Source: UBA1738 sp045658645 (GTDB lineage Bacteria; Bacillota; Clostridia; UBA1381). From it: DNA of 29,240 nt. Shown in pieces: positions 1 to 6,708 of the stretch; positions within the stretch are counted from its first letter, which is position 1; each line of letters opens with the position of its first letter. The stretch is taken from the NCBI GenBank assembly GCA_045658645.1, contig JAZOVJ010000062.1:1-29240 (forward strand), read 5' to 3'. Both the position numbers and the translations under genes were made by a program. The notes beneath the pieces were generated by a model. That model saw nothing but the letters and a program-made list of their open reading frames with translations. It did not search any database and was not told the DNA's origin.

Positions 1-30
1 ACTCCTTGCAACATTACATTTGCAAGGAGT
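1..30. repeat. Perfect 10-bp stem-loop at the window edge
   Basis: ACTCCTTGCA and TGCAAGGAGT are exact reverse complements separated by a 10-nt loop. It lies about 130 bp downstream of the lysS stop, so it may be a transcription terminator for lysS. Any U-tract for the minus-strand reading would lie outside the window, so this cannot be decided here. Confidence 0.5.
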
Positions 31-158
31 TTAATAGTTAAGGTTCCTATTTAGTGCATAACCTTTTGCATATTATGGCGTAAGTTTGGCGTAAATTGGC
101 GTATTTTTTAATTTTGTCAACTTGTCAAACCCGCTATTTTACTGAACTTTTTTGATTT

Positions 159-1688
159 TTACTTATCCAACGGCTTCATTGTTGGGAATAACAAAACGTC
201 ACGGATTGCAAGTGAGTCAGTTAGCAACATACACATACGGTCGATACCGAAGCCGATACCACCCGTTGGAGGCATACCGATTTCAAGTGCATTCATAAAA
301 TCTTCGTCTGTTGTGTTTGCTTCTTCGTCACCCTGCGCCAAAAGTTCTTCCTGTGCACGGAAACGCTCTCTCTGGTCAATCGGGTCGTTAAGCTCTGAAT
401 ATGCGTTAGCCATTTCCCAACCGTTCATAAAGAACTCAAAACGTTCAACGTATTCAGGGTTTTCAGGCTTTTTCTTTGTAAGCGGTGAAATTTCGATTGG
501 GTGGTCCATAACGAATGTTGGCTGAACAAGATGCTCTTCAACGTATTCCTCAAAGAACAGGTTCAAAATATCGCCCTTCTTATGACGTTCTTCGTATTCA
601 ACGTGCTTTTCTTTAGCAACAGCTCTTGCTTCTTCCAAAGTCTTGATTTCGTTCCAGTCAACGCCTGCATATTTCTTAACGGCATCAACCATAGTAATTC
701 TTTCAAATGGTTTACCAAGGTCCATTTCAATTCCGTTATAAACAATTTTTGTTGTGCCAAGAACTTCCTGTGCAACGTGTCTGTAAAGGTTTTCTGTAAG
801 GTCCATCATACCGTGATAGTCGGTATATGCCTGATAAAGCTCCATAAGAGTGAATTCAGGGTTGTGACGTGTGTCAAGGCCTTCGTTTCTGAAAACTCTG
901 CCGATTTCATAAACACGTTCCATACCGCCAACGATAAGACGCTTTAAGTATAGCTCAAGTGAAATTCGAAGCTTAAAGTCTTCGTCCAAAGCGTTAAAGT
1001 GTGTTTCAAAAGGACGGGCAGCAGCACCGCCTGCGTTTGAAACAAGCATTGGTGTTTCAACCTCTAAAAATCCCTGATTTCCAAGATATGAACGAATTGA
1101 AGCGATAATCTTTGAACGCTTTACAAATGTATCCTTAACCTCGGCGTTCATAATAAGGTCGGTGTAACGCTGACGGTAACGAAGGTCAGTATTTGTCATA
1201 CCGTGGAATTTTTCCGGTAGCGGCTGAAGTGACTTTGAAAGCAGGGTGATTTTATCAACCCTTACTGAAATTTCGCCTGTTTGTGTTGTAAATACTTCGC
1301 CTGTTGCACCGATAATATCGCCGATGTCAAGCTTTTTAAATCTTGCGTATTCTTCCTCGCCCAAAATGTCGTTTTTAACAAATAGCTGGATATATCCGTC
1401 ATTGTCCTGAATGTGCACAAATCCGACTTTGCCCATACCACGCTTTGACATAATTCTTCCGGCAACTGTAACAACTTGTCCGTCAAGCGGAGAAATTTTT
1501 GCTGTAACCTGCTTTTCCTCGCCACGTGCAACAACAGTTCTTTCTTCCTCGGTATAGCCCTCGGAAATGTCCTTTGATGAGTGAGTTCTATCAAATTTTG
1601 TAATCTGGAACGGGTCCATACCCGCATCCTGAAGTTCTTTTAATTTATCTCTTCTGACTTGAAGAAGCTGTGATAATTCCTGATCCAT
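159..1688 (-). CDS. lysS: Lysyl-tRNA synthetase (class II)
   Basis: This enzyme charges tRNA-Lys with lysine using ATP in the cytoplasm. The 509-residue protein has the usual family length. The N-terminal half holds an OB-fold anticodon-binding domain (around residues 60-150, including VTVAGRIMSKRGMGKVGFVH). The class II catalytic core follows, with motif 2 (RVFRNEGLDTRHNPEFT) and motif 3 near residues 476-485 (GGIGFGIDRM, with the ATP-binding Arg484). The start is the ATG closest to a plausible promoter 40 bp upstream; the Shine-Dalgarno sequence is AAAGGA. It is transcribed in the same direction as the serine dehydratase gene upstream but has its own promoter. The usual greA neighbour is not present in the window. 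Confidence 0.97.
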   Translation of the reverse strand: MDQELSQLLQVRRDKLKELQDAGMDPFQITKFDRTHSSKDISEGYTEEERTVVARGEEKQVTAKISPLDGQVVTVAGRIMSKRGMGKVGFVHIQDNDGYIQLFVKNDILGEEEYARFKKLDIGDIIGATGEVFTTQTGEISVRVDKITLLSKSLQPLPEKFHGMTNTDLRYRQRYTDLIMNAEVKDTFVKRSKIIASIRSYLGNQGFLEVETPMLVSNAGGAAARPFETHFNALDEDFKLRISLELYLKRLIVGGMERVYEIGRVFRNEGLDTRHNPEFTLMELYQAYTDYHGMMDLTENLYRHVAQEVLGTTKIVYNGIEMDLGKPFERITMVDAVKKYAGVDWNEIKTLEEARAVAKEKHVEYEERHKKGDILNLFFEEYVEEHLVQPTFVMDHPIEISPLTKKKPENPEYVERFEFFMNGWEMANAYSELNDPIDQRERFRAQEELLAQGDEEANTTDEDFMNALEIGMPPTGGIGFGIDRMCMLLTDSLAIRDVLLFPTMKPLDK

Positions 1689-1728
1689 ATTAACTATAGT
1701 CCTTTCATTATATATTATAATCCATATA

Positions 1729-1757
1729 ATTATACACTAAGTCAGGCTTTTTTACAA
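1729..1757 (-). promoter_or_regulatory. Probable lysS promoter
   Basis: Read on the minus strand: -35 TTGTAA (1752-1757), a 17-bp spacer, then -10 TATAAT (1729-1734), 40 bp before the lysS ATG. The leader is too short for a T-box riboswitch and none is seen. No clear terminator separates this from the serine dehydratase stop, so read-through from upstream is possible. Confidence 0.6.
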
Positions 1758-1789
1758 GCATTTACCGTAAAAAAGTGGAAAAATTTGAG

Positions 1790-3220
1790 CTAATAAAGCC
1801 TTGCAAGACCGCCCTCTCCGGTTTCACGGTAGTTTTTGTGCATATCTCTGCCTGTTTCGTACATAGTTTTTACCACCAAGTCGAAAGAAATCTTCCGGCT
1901 TCCGCTTAAAAATCGGGATAGGGACGAGGCGTTTATGGCACGCATCGCCGCAACGGCGTTTCTTTCAATGCAAGGTATCTGCACAAGGGATTTTACAGGG
2001 TCACAGGTTAAGCCCAAGTGATGTTCCATTGCGATTTCTGCGGCATATTCTATCTGCTCAAGGCTCATTTTTGAAAGCTCGCAAAGAGCCGCTGCCGCCA
2101 TTGAGCAGGCACTTCCGATTTCCGCCTGACAACCGCATTCTGCACCTGAAATCGAGGCATTGGTTTTTATAATATTTCCCACAAGCCCTGCAACTGCGAG
2201 GGCTTTTATTATATCATCATCTGAATATCCGCGCTGTTCTTTCTGGTAATAAAGCACGGCAGGAAGAACACCCGAAGCCCCGCAGGTTGGCGCAGTTACC
2301 ACGGTTTCTGATGATGCGTTTTGCTCTGAAACTGCAAATGCATAGGCACAGACAAGTCGGTTTTCACGTGTTTCGGAGGTTTCGCTTCCAGATGGCCGGT
2401 TGTATAAAAAGTATGCTTTTTTCTGCACGTCAAGTCCGCCAGGAAGGGTGCCGGTAGCTTTAAGACCCGACTCTACACTTTCCTTCATACATTCCCATAC
2501 TTCTTTTAAATATCCAAAAATATCTTTTCCCTCGCACAGTTCCACGTACTGCCAAAGTCGCAGTTTGTTTCGTCTGCAGTATGCGGCAATTTCGGTAAAT
2601 GTGGTGAGCGGGTAGAAGGATTTCGGTTTTACACGATGCCCGTCTACTACAAACTTGCCTCCTCCGACACTTAATATTCGCTGAAAATTAATTTCTTCGC
2701 CGTTTTTATAAGCGAAGCAGTCCATAGTGTTTGGGTGTGGGATATTTTTTGTTTCCCTGTCAAACACCAGCTCAAACTTATAGCCCTTAAAGGTACGGTT
2801 AAGCACATAGTCTGCACGGTGGCCTTTTCCCATTTTGGCAAGTGACCCATACAGGATAACCTTAAAGGTGTCGGCTGACGGATTTGCCTCACGGAAAAGT
2901 GTTGCGGCACGCTCCGGCGCCATTGAGTGTGAACTTGACGGACCTCTGCCCATACGATACAGCTCGCGGAGTGACTCCATTCCGGATTTATTGAGCCAAT
3001 GGCGTTCCGGCTCGGATTCACCGCTTAAAAGGGTGTCAAGGGAAATCTTAAAAATTTCCGCAAGTTTCAGACAAATATCGGTTGATGGGTAGGATAGTGA
3101 TTTTTCCCATTTTGATACCGCCCGGTTGGAAACACCTACCATATCTCCCAGTTCCTTTTGGGAAAGCTTCAGCTTTCTCCGGTTTTCGTATATCATTTGT
3201 GAAATAATGCTTTCAGACAT
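1790..3220 (-). CDS. XRE helix-turn-helix / iron-sulfur L-serine dehydratase fusion
   Basis: The 476-residue protein appears to join a DNA-binding domain to an oxygen-sensitive L-serine ammonia-lyase (serine to pyruvate plus ammonia). Residues about 8-66 form an XRE-type HTH (LSQKELGDMVGVSNRAVSKW). Residues about 80-215 match the serine dehydratase beta domain with the GPSSSHSMAP signature (93-102). Residues about 225-476 match the alpha domain, with APTCGASGVLPAV, GAECGCQAEIG and CDPVKSLVQIPCIERN. C364, C406 and C417 have the same 42- and 11-residue spacing as the three cluster cysteines known from the Legionella enzyme, so a [4Fe-4S] cluster is expected. A good Shine-Dalgarno (GGAAGGTGG) precedes the ATG. 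It follows the S24 repressor by 21 bp and is probably co-transcribed with it. Enzyme activity, regulator function, or both are possible. Confidence 0.9.
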   Translation of the reverse strand: MSESIISQMIYENRRKLKLSQKELGDMVGVSNRAVSKWEKSLSYPSTDICLKLAEIFKISLDTLLSGESEPERHWLNKSGMESLRELYRMGRGPSSSHSMAPERAATLFREANPSADTFKVILYGSLAKMGKGHRADYVLNRTFKGYKFELVFDRETKNIPHPNTMDCFAYKNGEEINFQRILSVGGGKFVVDGHRVKPKSFYPLTTFTEIAAYCRRNKLRLWQYVELCEGKDIFGYLKEVWECMKESVESGLKATGTLPGGLDVQKKAYFLYNRPSGSETSETRENRLVCAYAFAVSEQNASSETVVTAPTCGASGVLPAVLYYQKEQRGYSDDDIIKALAVAGLVGNIIKTNASISGAECGCQAEIGSACSMAAAALCELSKMSLEQIEYAAEIAMEHHLGLTCDPVKSLVQIPCIERNAVAAMRAINASSLSRFLSGSRKISFDLVVKTMYETGRDMHKNYRETGEGGLARLY

Positions 3221-3241
3221 AATTCCACCTTCCTTTTTCCA

Positions 3242-3886
3242 TTAAATAACAGAGCTTGTAAACGCCACAGCCTTGCCAAGAACACGGATGTGAGAAAGCT
3301 CTTCGTTCATATAGACCATTGGTCGATAAGCCGGATTTTCCGGCTGTAAAACCACCTGATTAAGTTCAGGGTAGTAGAAAAATCGTTTAAGAGTAACTTC
3401 GTTATCGTTCACGATTACCACTGCGATTTCACCATTTTCCACCATTTCCTGCTGACGTACAAAAACAACATCGCCGTCAAAAATACGTGCGTTTATCATA
3501 CTGTCGCCCTGTGCGATTACGCAAAAATCTGCATCTATATCTGTGCCGGCATCAGCGAAGGTTTCGTATTCCTCTTCACACATAATAGGCTCACCGCAGG
3601 CAATTTTTCCAAGCATCGGGATGCGATGGCGGACAACAGGGTGCAGACCAAAGCGGGTGTTATCCTCCGCTGATAATGTCTCTAAATCTGACTGAAAACC
3701 CACAAGGTAGTCAATGGAAACACCAAAATAAGAGGCAATATCCTTTAAAATTGTGTTCGTGTTAGGCATTCTTTTGCCCTGCTCGTACATTCCTATAGTG
3801 CTTTTAGATACGCCGATTACATCTGCCAGCTGTTCCTGTGATAAATGCGCATCTTCACGCAGTTTTTTTAGGTTTACTCCAAACAT
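3242..3886 (-). CDS. XRE-family repressor with S24 (LexA/CI-like) autocleavage domain
   Basis: A phage-type transcriptional repressor of 214 residues. Residues about 5-62 are an XRE HTH (LSQEQLADVIGVSKSTIGMY). Residues about 88-207 are a peptidase S24 domain: putative cleavage site Cys97-Gly98 (GKIACGEP), nucleophile Ser129 (GDSM) and general base Lys167 (TLKRF). The full catalytic set suggests RecA-stimulated self-cleavage and hence induction by DNA damage. It is not the housekeeping LexA, which has a winged-helix DNA-binding domain. It is transcribed divergently from the phage structural operon, and palindromic operators lie in both promoters, so autoregulation plus repression of the phage genes is likely. 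Shine-Dalgarno AGGAGG lies 8 bp before the ATG. Confidence 0.93.
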   Translation of the reverse strand: MFGVNLKKLREDAHLSQEQLADVIGVSKSTIGMYEQGKRMPNTNTILKDIASYFGVSIDYLVGFQSDLETLSAEDNTRFGLHPVVRHRIPMLGKIACGEPIMCEEEYETFADAGTDIDADFCVIAQGDSMINARIFDGDVVFVRQQEMVENGEIAVVIVNDNEVTLKRFFYYPELNQVVLQPENPAYRPMVYMNEELSHIRVLGKAVAFTSSVI

Positions 3887-3917
3887 TAAAAATTCCTCCT
3901 TTTGTCACTTTATCGAC

Positions 3918-3946
3918 ATTTTACTACACGTTTCGTGGTTTGTCAA
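3918..3946 (-). promoter_or_regulatory. Repressor promoter
   Basis: Minus-strand -35 TTGACA (plus-strand TGTCAA at 3941-3946), a 17-bp spacer, and -10 TAAAAT (plus-strand ATTTTA at 3918-3923). Operator 3926-3938 fills the spacer, so the bound repressor would block its own promoter. Transcription should cover the repressor and the HTH-serine dehydratase. Confidence 0.85.
3926..3938. promoter_or_regulatory. Operator O1 (ACACGTTTCGTGG)
   Basis: A 13-bp site with the inverted arms CACG and CGTG around TTT. It lies between the -35 and -10 of the repressor promoter. Its centre is 27 bp from O2. It matches the perfect palindrome O3 at 11 of 13 positions. Confidence 0.8.
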
Positions 3947-3952
3947 CAAAAA

Positions 3953-3965
3953 ACACGAAACGTGG
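3953..3965. promoter_or_regulatory. Operator O2 (ACACGAAACGTGG)
   Basis: A second 13-bp copy with CACG and CGTG arms around AAA, just upstream of the repressor -35 box. Together with O1 it could hold two repressor dimers on neighbouring sites. Confidence 0.75.
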
Positions 3966-4015
3966 CAAAAACTTTGTGAAACCTGCACAAATCGTAAAAA
4001 ACAGAAAAATTTCTC

Positions 4016-4044
4016 TTGACAAAACCACGTTACGTGGATATAAT
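4016..4044 (+). promoter_or_regulatory. Phage operon promoter (perfect sigma-A consensus)
   Basis: TTGACA at 4016-4021, a spacer of exactly 17 bp, and TATAAT at 4039-4044: a full consensus promoter. The spacer contains the perfect palindrome O3. Such a strong promoter would need tight repression, which fits control by the divergent S24 repressor. It should drive the phage-type genes starting at 4135. Confidence 0.9.
4025..4037. promoter_or_regulatory. Operator O3 (CCACGTTACGTGG)
   Basis: A perfect 13-bp palindrome centred on T4031, lying wholly inside the spacer of the phage operon promoter. A related degenerate site with one intact half (ACGTGG, 4064-4069) lies just downstream and may be an auxiliary operator. 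Confidence 0.85.
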
Positions 4045-4134
4045 AATACAAAAAGTACACAATACGTGGTTTATATGGAGGTGTGTATATGACATAGTGT
4101 GGACTTTTAAATGTATTTAAGAAAGGAGGATGCC

Positions 4135-4332
4135 ATGAATTTTTACGAAGATGTGTTAAAGGCAGAAAGACAAAGAACACTGGGCTTTGAAGGGGATATT
4201 TTTGATGGAGATGAGTATGAGTGCCCTATTTGCGAAAGCCGTGACTGGGACTTTTTGCTTAAGGATTGTCACGGAGATATTATCGGATGTCAGGAGTGTG
4301 TGACAAAGGTATATCCCGGTGAAAACATTTAA
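4135..4332 (+). CDS. Small zinc-ribbon-like protein, first gene of the phage operon
   Basis: A 65-residue acidic protein beginning MNFYEDVLKAER. It has two CxxC pairs (CPIC and CQEC) about 22 residues apart, plus a further Cys-His, so it probably binds one zinc ion. I chose the ATG at 4135 because GAAAGGAGG lies just 5 bp upstream; the in-frame ATG at 4111 lacks a ribosome site. No specific function is recognised. Its position directly behind the repressed promoter suggests an early accessory or regulatory role in the phage-type cluster. Confidence 0.75.
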   Translation: MNFYEDVLKAERQRTLGFEGDIFDGDEYECPICESRDWDFLLKDCHGDIIGCQECVTKVYPGENI

Positions 4333-4367
4333 CAGAATAGAGATTTTACTTTACGAGGTGATTTAGG

Positions 4368-4766
4368 GTGAAGAGAGAAGAATTGATGAAGGTGTATTAT
4401 TTGGACAAAGAAATTGCCGAATGGAAGGAAGAAATCGAAAGAATACGTGGGAGTGCGCTGCCGAAAGGCGTGCGGTTTGACACTATATCAGGGAGCGGGA
4501 GATATACTGATATGGTGGCGCAGGCGGCTGCTATGATAGCAGATACGGAAAAGAAGATTAAGAAGAAGCTTTTGGAACTTGAGCTGGCGAGGAACGAGAT
4601 TATCCGCTATATTATGGATATTGACGATTGCCAGACAAGACTTATTTTTAAGCTTCGATGCCTCGACCATATGACGTGGAACGAAGTTGCGGACAGGGTC
4701 GGGGGGATGAATTCGGAATATTCTGTTAAAAAGAGATTTTACAGGTATCTGGAAAAGTGTTGTTAG
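4368..4766 (+). CDS. DUF1492/ArpU-like phage late regulator
   Basis: A 132-residue protein with a GTG start after GAGGTG (7 bp spacing); an ATG at 4386 is an alternative. The N-terminal two thirds are charged and helical (a coiled coil is likely). The C-terminal part resembles a sigma-70 region 4-like HTH (RLIFKLRCLDHMTWNEVADRVG and onward, about residues 88-128). Proteins of this kind (DUF1492, ArpU, RinA-like) sit just before the terminase genes in Firmicutes phages and control late transcription. It is followed by a putative promoter plus terminator, which fits such a role. The exact family assignment is from pattern memory and is moderately sure. Confidence 0.7.
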   Translation: MKREELMKVYYLDKEIAEWKEEIERIRGSALPKGVRFDTISGSGRYTDMVAQAAAMIADTEKKIKKKLLELELARNEIIRYIMDIDDCQTRLIFKLRCLDHMTWNEVADRVGGMNSEYSVKKRFYRYLEKCC

Positions 4767-4778
4767 TATAAATTCAAG

Positions 4779-4822
4779 TTGTCCCACATGTCACCTTAAT
4801 ATGTGATAATATGTTACCGTGG
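4779..4822 (+). promoter_or_regulatory. Putative late promoter / regulator target
   Basis: Between the late regulator and the packaging genes lie TTGTCC (4779-4784) and an extended -10-like TGTGATAAT (4802-4810). Repeats are also present: ATGTCACC (4788-4795) and ATGTTACC (4811-4818), with TCAC and GTGA forming an inverted pair (4792-4795 and 4803-4806). The spacing to a -35 is not canonical, as expected for a promoter that needs an activator. Confidence 0.45.
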
Positions 4823-4851
4823 AAAACAGAGATGCCGGCGTCTGTTTTTTT
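4823..4851 (+). terminator. Intrinsic terminator inside the phage operon
   Basis: The arms AAACAGA and TCTGTTT form a 7-bp stem around a loop containing GCCGGC, followed by a run of seven T. It separates the early genes from the packaging and structural genes, and a putative late promoter starts just upstream. Late expression may therefore need antitermination. Confidence 0.7.
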
Positions 4852-4873
4852 ATATATTATTTGGAGGTGATCC

Positions 4874-5062
4874 GTGGTGGACCCAAGACGCACGTTATGT
4901 GCAAGATGCGTAAGCGACTATAGAACCGCAGGTTTTCTGGTGGCGCCTTATGTATACATAAAAGTTAAAGAGCCTTGCGATATATGCGGTCGACCGGGGT
5001 TTGAATATGTTGTGGGAAGGACGCACCAAAAGAAAGGGACAAGCTTTGATGGGCAAAGTTGA
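4874..5062 (+). CDS. Small four-cysteine (zinc-binding) phage protein
   Basis: A 62-residue protein starting at GTG behind GGAGGTGA; a second GTG at 4877 is possible. The pairs CARC (near residue 9) and CDIC (near residue 36) suggest one structural zinc ion. Similar short proteins often precede terminase genes in Clostridia phages, but I know of no assigned function. The 3' end overlaps the small terminase gene by 14 bp. Confidence 0.7.
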   Translation: MVDPRRTLCARCVSDYRTAGFLVAPYVYIKVKEPCDICGRPGFEYVVGRTHQKKGTSFDGQS

Positions 5063-5486
5063 TTTTTGGCTTACGCCTGAAGGCCTTATTCTCCTTCGGG
5101 CAAAAAGCAGGGACAGTCTTACTAAAAATGAGCTCGCAAAAAAACTGGGAATTGCACCGAAAACCTTAAGCTTATGGGAATGCAAATATCCCGAAATTGA
5201 GGAAGCATTAAGGCAGGGAAGAGAAATAACTGACGTCCGTGTGGAAAATGCCATTTTAAAAAAGGCGTTGGGGTTTGAAACCACCGAGGTTAAAAAGGTG
5301 GTAAAGGCGGACGGCGCCGAAGAGATTACTACGGTAGTAAAGTGTGTACCGCCTGATGTTTCAGCAGCTTCTGTGTGGCTTAAAAACAGATGCCCCGAGC
5401 GTTGGAGGGACAAGCCACAGGAGGAAGACAGCTTGTCAAAAGTAGATAAAATATTGGAGGAGATAAATGCTCAGGCTAACAGATAA
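5049..5486 (+). CDS. Terminase small subunit (probable)
   Basis: Expected to recognise DNA and load the packaging motor. It has an N-terminal HTH (residues about 25-50, LTKNELAKKLGIAPKTLSLW), a central helical segment and a C-terminal region rich in charged residues. It lies immediately before the large terminase, which overlaps its end by 20 bp. I prefer the ATG at 5049 (145 residues, MGKVDFWLTPEGL), since family members usually begin just before this TPEGL stretch. An upstream ATG at 5001 would give 161 residues and a long overlap with the previous gene. If the cluster packages host DNA, changed specificity of this protein is one thing to examine. Confidence 0.75.
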   Translation: MGKVDFWLTPEGLILLRAKSRDSLTKNELAKKLGIAPKTLSLWECKYPEIEEALRQGREITDVRVENAILKKALGFETTEVKKVVKADGAEEITTVVKCVPPDVSAASVWLKNRCPERWRDKPQEEDSLSKVDKILEEINAQANR

Positions 5487-6633
5487 GCAAAAGGAGTTCT
5501 GGTGCGGTGCGAATCACCGCTGGAACATTAAAGAGGGAGCAACAAGAAGTGGGAAAACATATCTTGACTATTTCCTCATACCCCGAAGAATACGGGCATG
5601 CAAGGGTTCGGGATTGATTGTTCTTTTGGGGAACACCAAAGGGACGTTAGAACGTAATATTTTAGAGCCTATGCGCTCTATCTGGGGTGACGAGTTGGTT
5701 GGAAGTATCGGAAGCGACAACACCGTTATGCTTTTCGGGAAAAGGTGTCATGCGCTGGGAGCTGACAAGGTGACGCAAGTGTCAAAGCTTCAGGGTGCGG
5801 GGATTGAGTATTGCTACGGTGATGAAATTACTACCTGGAATGAAGAGGTTTTTTCAATGCTGAAATCCCGTCTTGACAAGCCGACCTCGGTTTTTGACGG
5901 CACCTGCAACCCTGACGGACCGAACCACTGGCTTTTAAAGTTTTTAAACAGTGATGCGGATATTTTCCGTCAGCATTATACCATTTACGATAACCCGAAT
6001 TTGTCAGCTCAGTTTGTCAAAAACTTAGAGTGCGAATATCGGGGGACTGTGTATTATGAGCGGTTTATACTTGGCAAATGGGCACTTGCGGAAGGGCTTA
6101 TTTATCCTATGTTCAAAAAAGACGAACACGTAACAAAAGAGCTTCCAAAGAGCGGAAAATACTATGTTTCGGTGGACTACGGAACGCTTAACCCGTGCAG
6201 TATGGGACTTTGGTGCATAAGCGGAAAAAAGGCGTACAGGATTAAGGAATTTTATTATAGCGGCAGAGATAAAAACAGGCTTTTTACAGACGAAGAGTAC
6301 TACGGTGAGCTTGAAAAACTAACTGAAAATCTGCCGATACAGTGTATCGTGGTAGACCCGTCCGCTGCAAGCTTTATTGAAACTATCAGGCGTCACGGCA
6401 GGTATACTGTGAAAAAAGCCAAAAACGATGTATTGGATGGCATACGTTATACAGCAGGTCTTATTTCGGCAGGTAAGGTTTTGGTTTCGCCGGAATGTGA
6501 AAACACGCTTCGTGAGTTTGAGGAGTACAGTTGGGATGCCGAACAACCTGAGGACAAGCCGATAAAGCAGAACGACCACGCAATGGACGATATGCGATAT
6601 TTTTGTTACACAGTTTTAAGAAAACTGTGGTAA
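5467..6633 (+). CDS. Terminase large subunit (packaging ATPase-nuclease)
   Basis: The motor that pumps DNA into the prohead and cuts it. The protein has 388 residues, compact for PBSX/SPP1-type terminases (about 420-450). Walker A is GATRSGKT (24-31). The Walker B acidic pair is D119-E120 (YCYGDE). The RNase H-like nuclease shows three expected acidic sites: D237 (SVDYGT), D297 (VVDPSA) and D374-D375 (HAMDDMRY). All motifs look intact, so activity is expected. The ATG follows GGAGGAG by a good distance and overlaps the small subunit gene. Confidence 0.95.
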   Translation: MLRLTDKQKEFWCGANHRWNIKEGATRSGKTYLDYFLIPRRIRACKGSGLIVLLGNTKGTLERNILEPMRSIWGDELVGSIGSDNTVMLFGKRCHALGADKVTQVSKLQGAGIEYCYGDEITTWNEEVFSMLKSRLDKPTSVFDGTCNPDGPNHWLLKFLNSDADIFRQHYTIYDNPNLSAQFVKNLECEYRGTVYYERFILGKWALAEGLIYPMFKKDEHVTKELPKSGKYYVSVDYGTLNPCSMGLWCISGKKAYRIKEFYYSGRDKNRLFTDEEYYGELEKLTENLPIQCIVVDPSAASFIETIRRHGRYTVKKAKNDVLDGIRYTAGLISAGKVLVSPECENTLREFEEYSWDAEQPEDKPIKQNDHAMDDMRYFCYTVLRKLW

Positions 6634-6675
6634 CCTTTCATTTTACATATTCAAACTTTCAATAAGAAAAGCAAC

Positions 6676-6693
6676 GCCGCATACCTTTGCGGC
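6676..6693 (+). repeat. Short stem-loop between terminase and portal
   Basis: GCCGCA and TGCGGC form a 6-bp stem with a 6-nt loop, in the largest gap within the packaging genes (6634-6708). There is no T-run after it, so it may be an RNA processing or stability element rather than a terminator. Confidence 0.4.
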
Positions 6694-6708
6694 AGATTGG
6701 AGAGGACT

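Noticed and set aside
75..105. CRISPR-like repeat from the GGCGTA tandem
   Set aside because: Units are only 10-11 bp, directly adjacent without spacers, and occur three times.
501..947. 148-codon plus-strand frame opposite lysS
   Set aside because: Shadow of the lysyl-tRNA synthetase gene; no start signals and a hydrophobic composition typical of antisense reading.
3242..3886. Housekeeping LexA
   Set aside because: The N-terminus is an XRE-type HTH instead of the LexA winged helix, and the operator CACG-N3-CGTG differs from the Gram-positive SOS box.
3838..4180. Reading frames across the intergenic switch (3838-4092 plus, 3905-4180 minus)
   Set aside because: They cross two consensus promoters and several operators, have no ribosome sites, and their sequence looks like translated AT-rich regulatory DNA.
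4895..5413. 172-codon minus-strand reading frame opposite the small terminase genes
   Set aside because: It has no ribosome site or promoter, its residue composition is low quality, and it lies wholly over better supported plus-strand genes.
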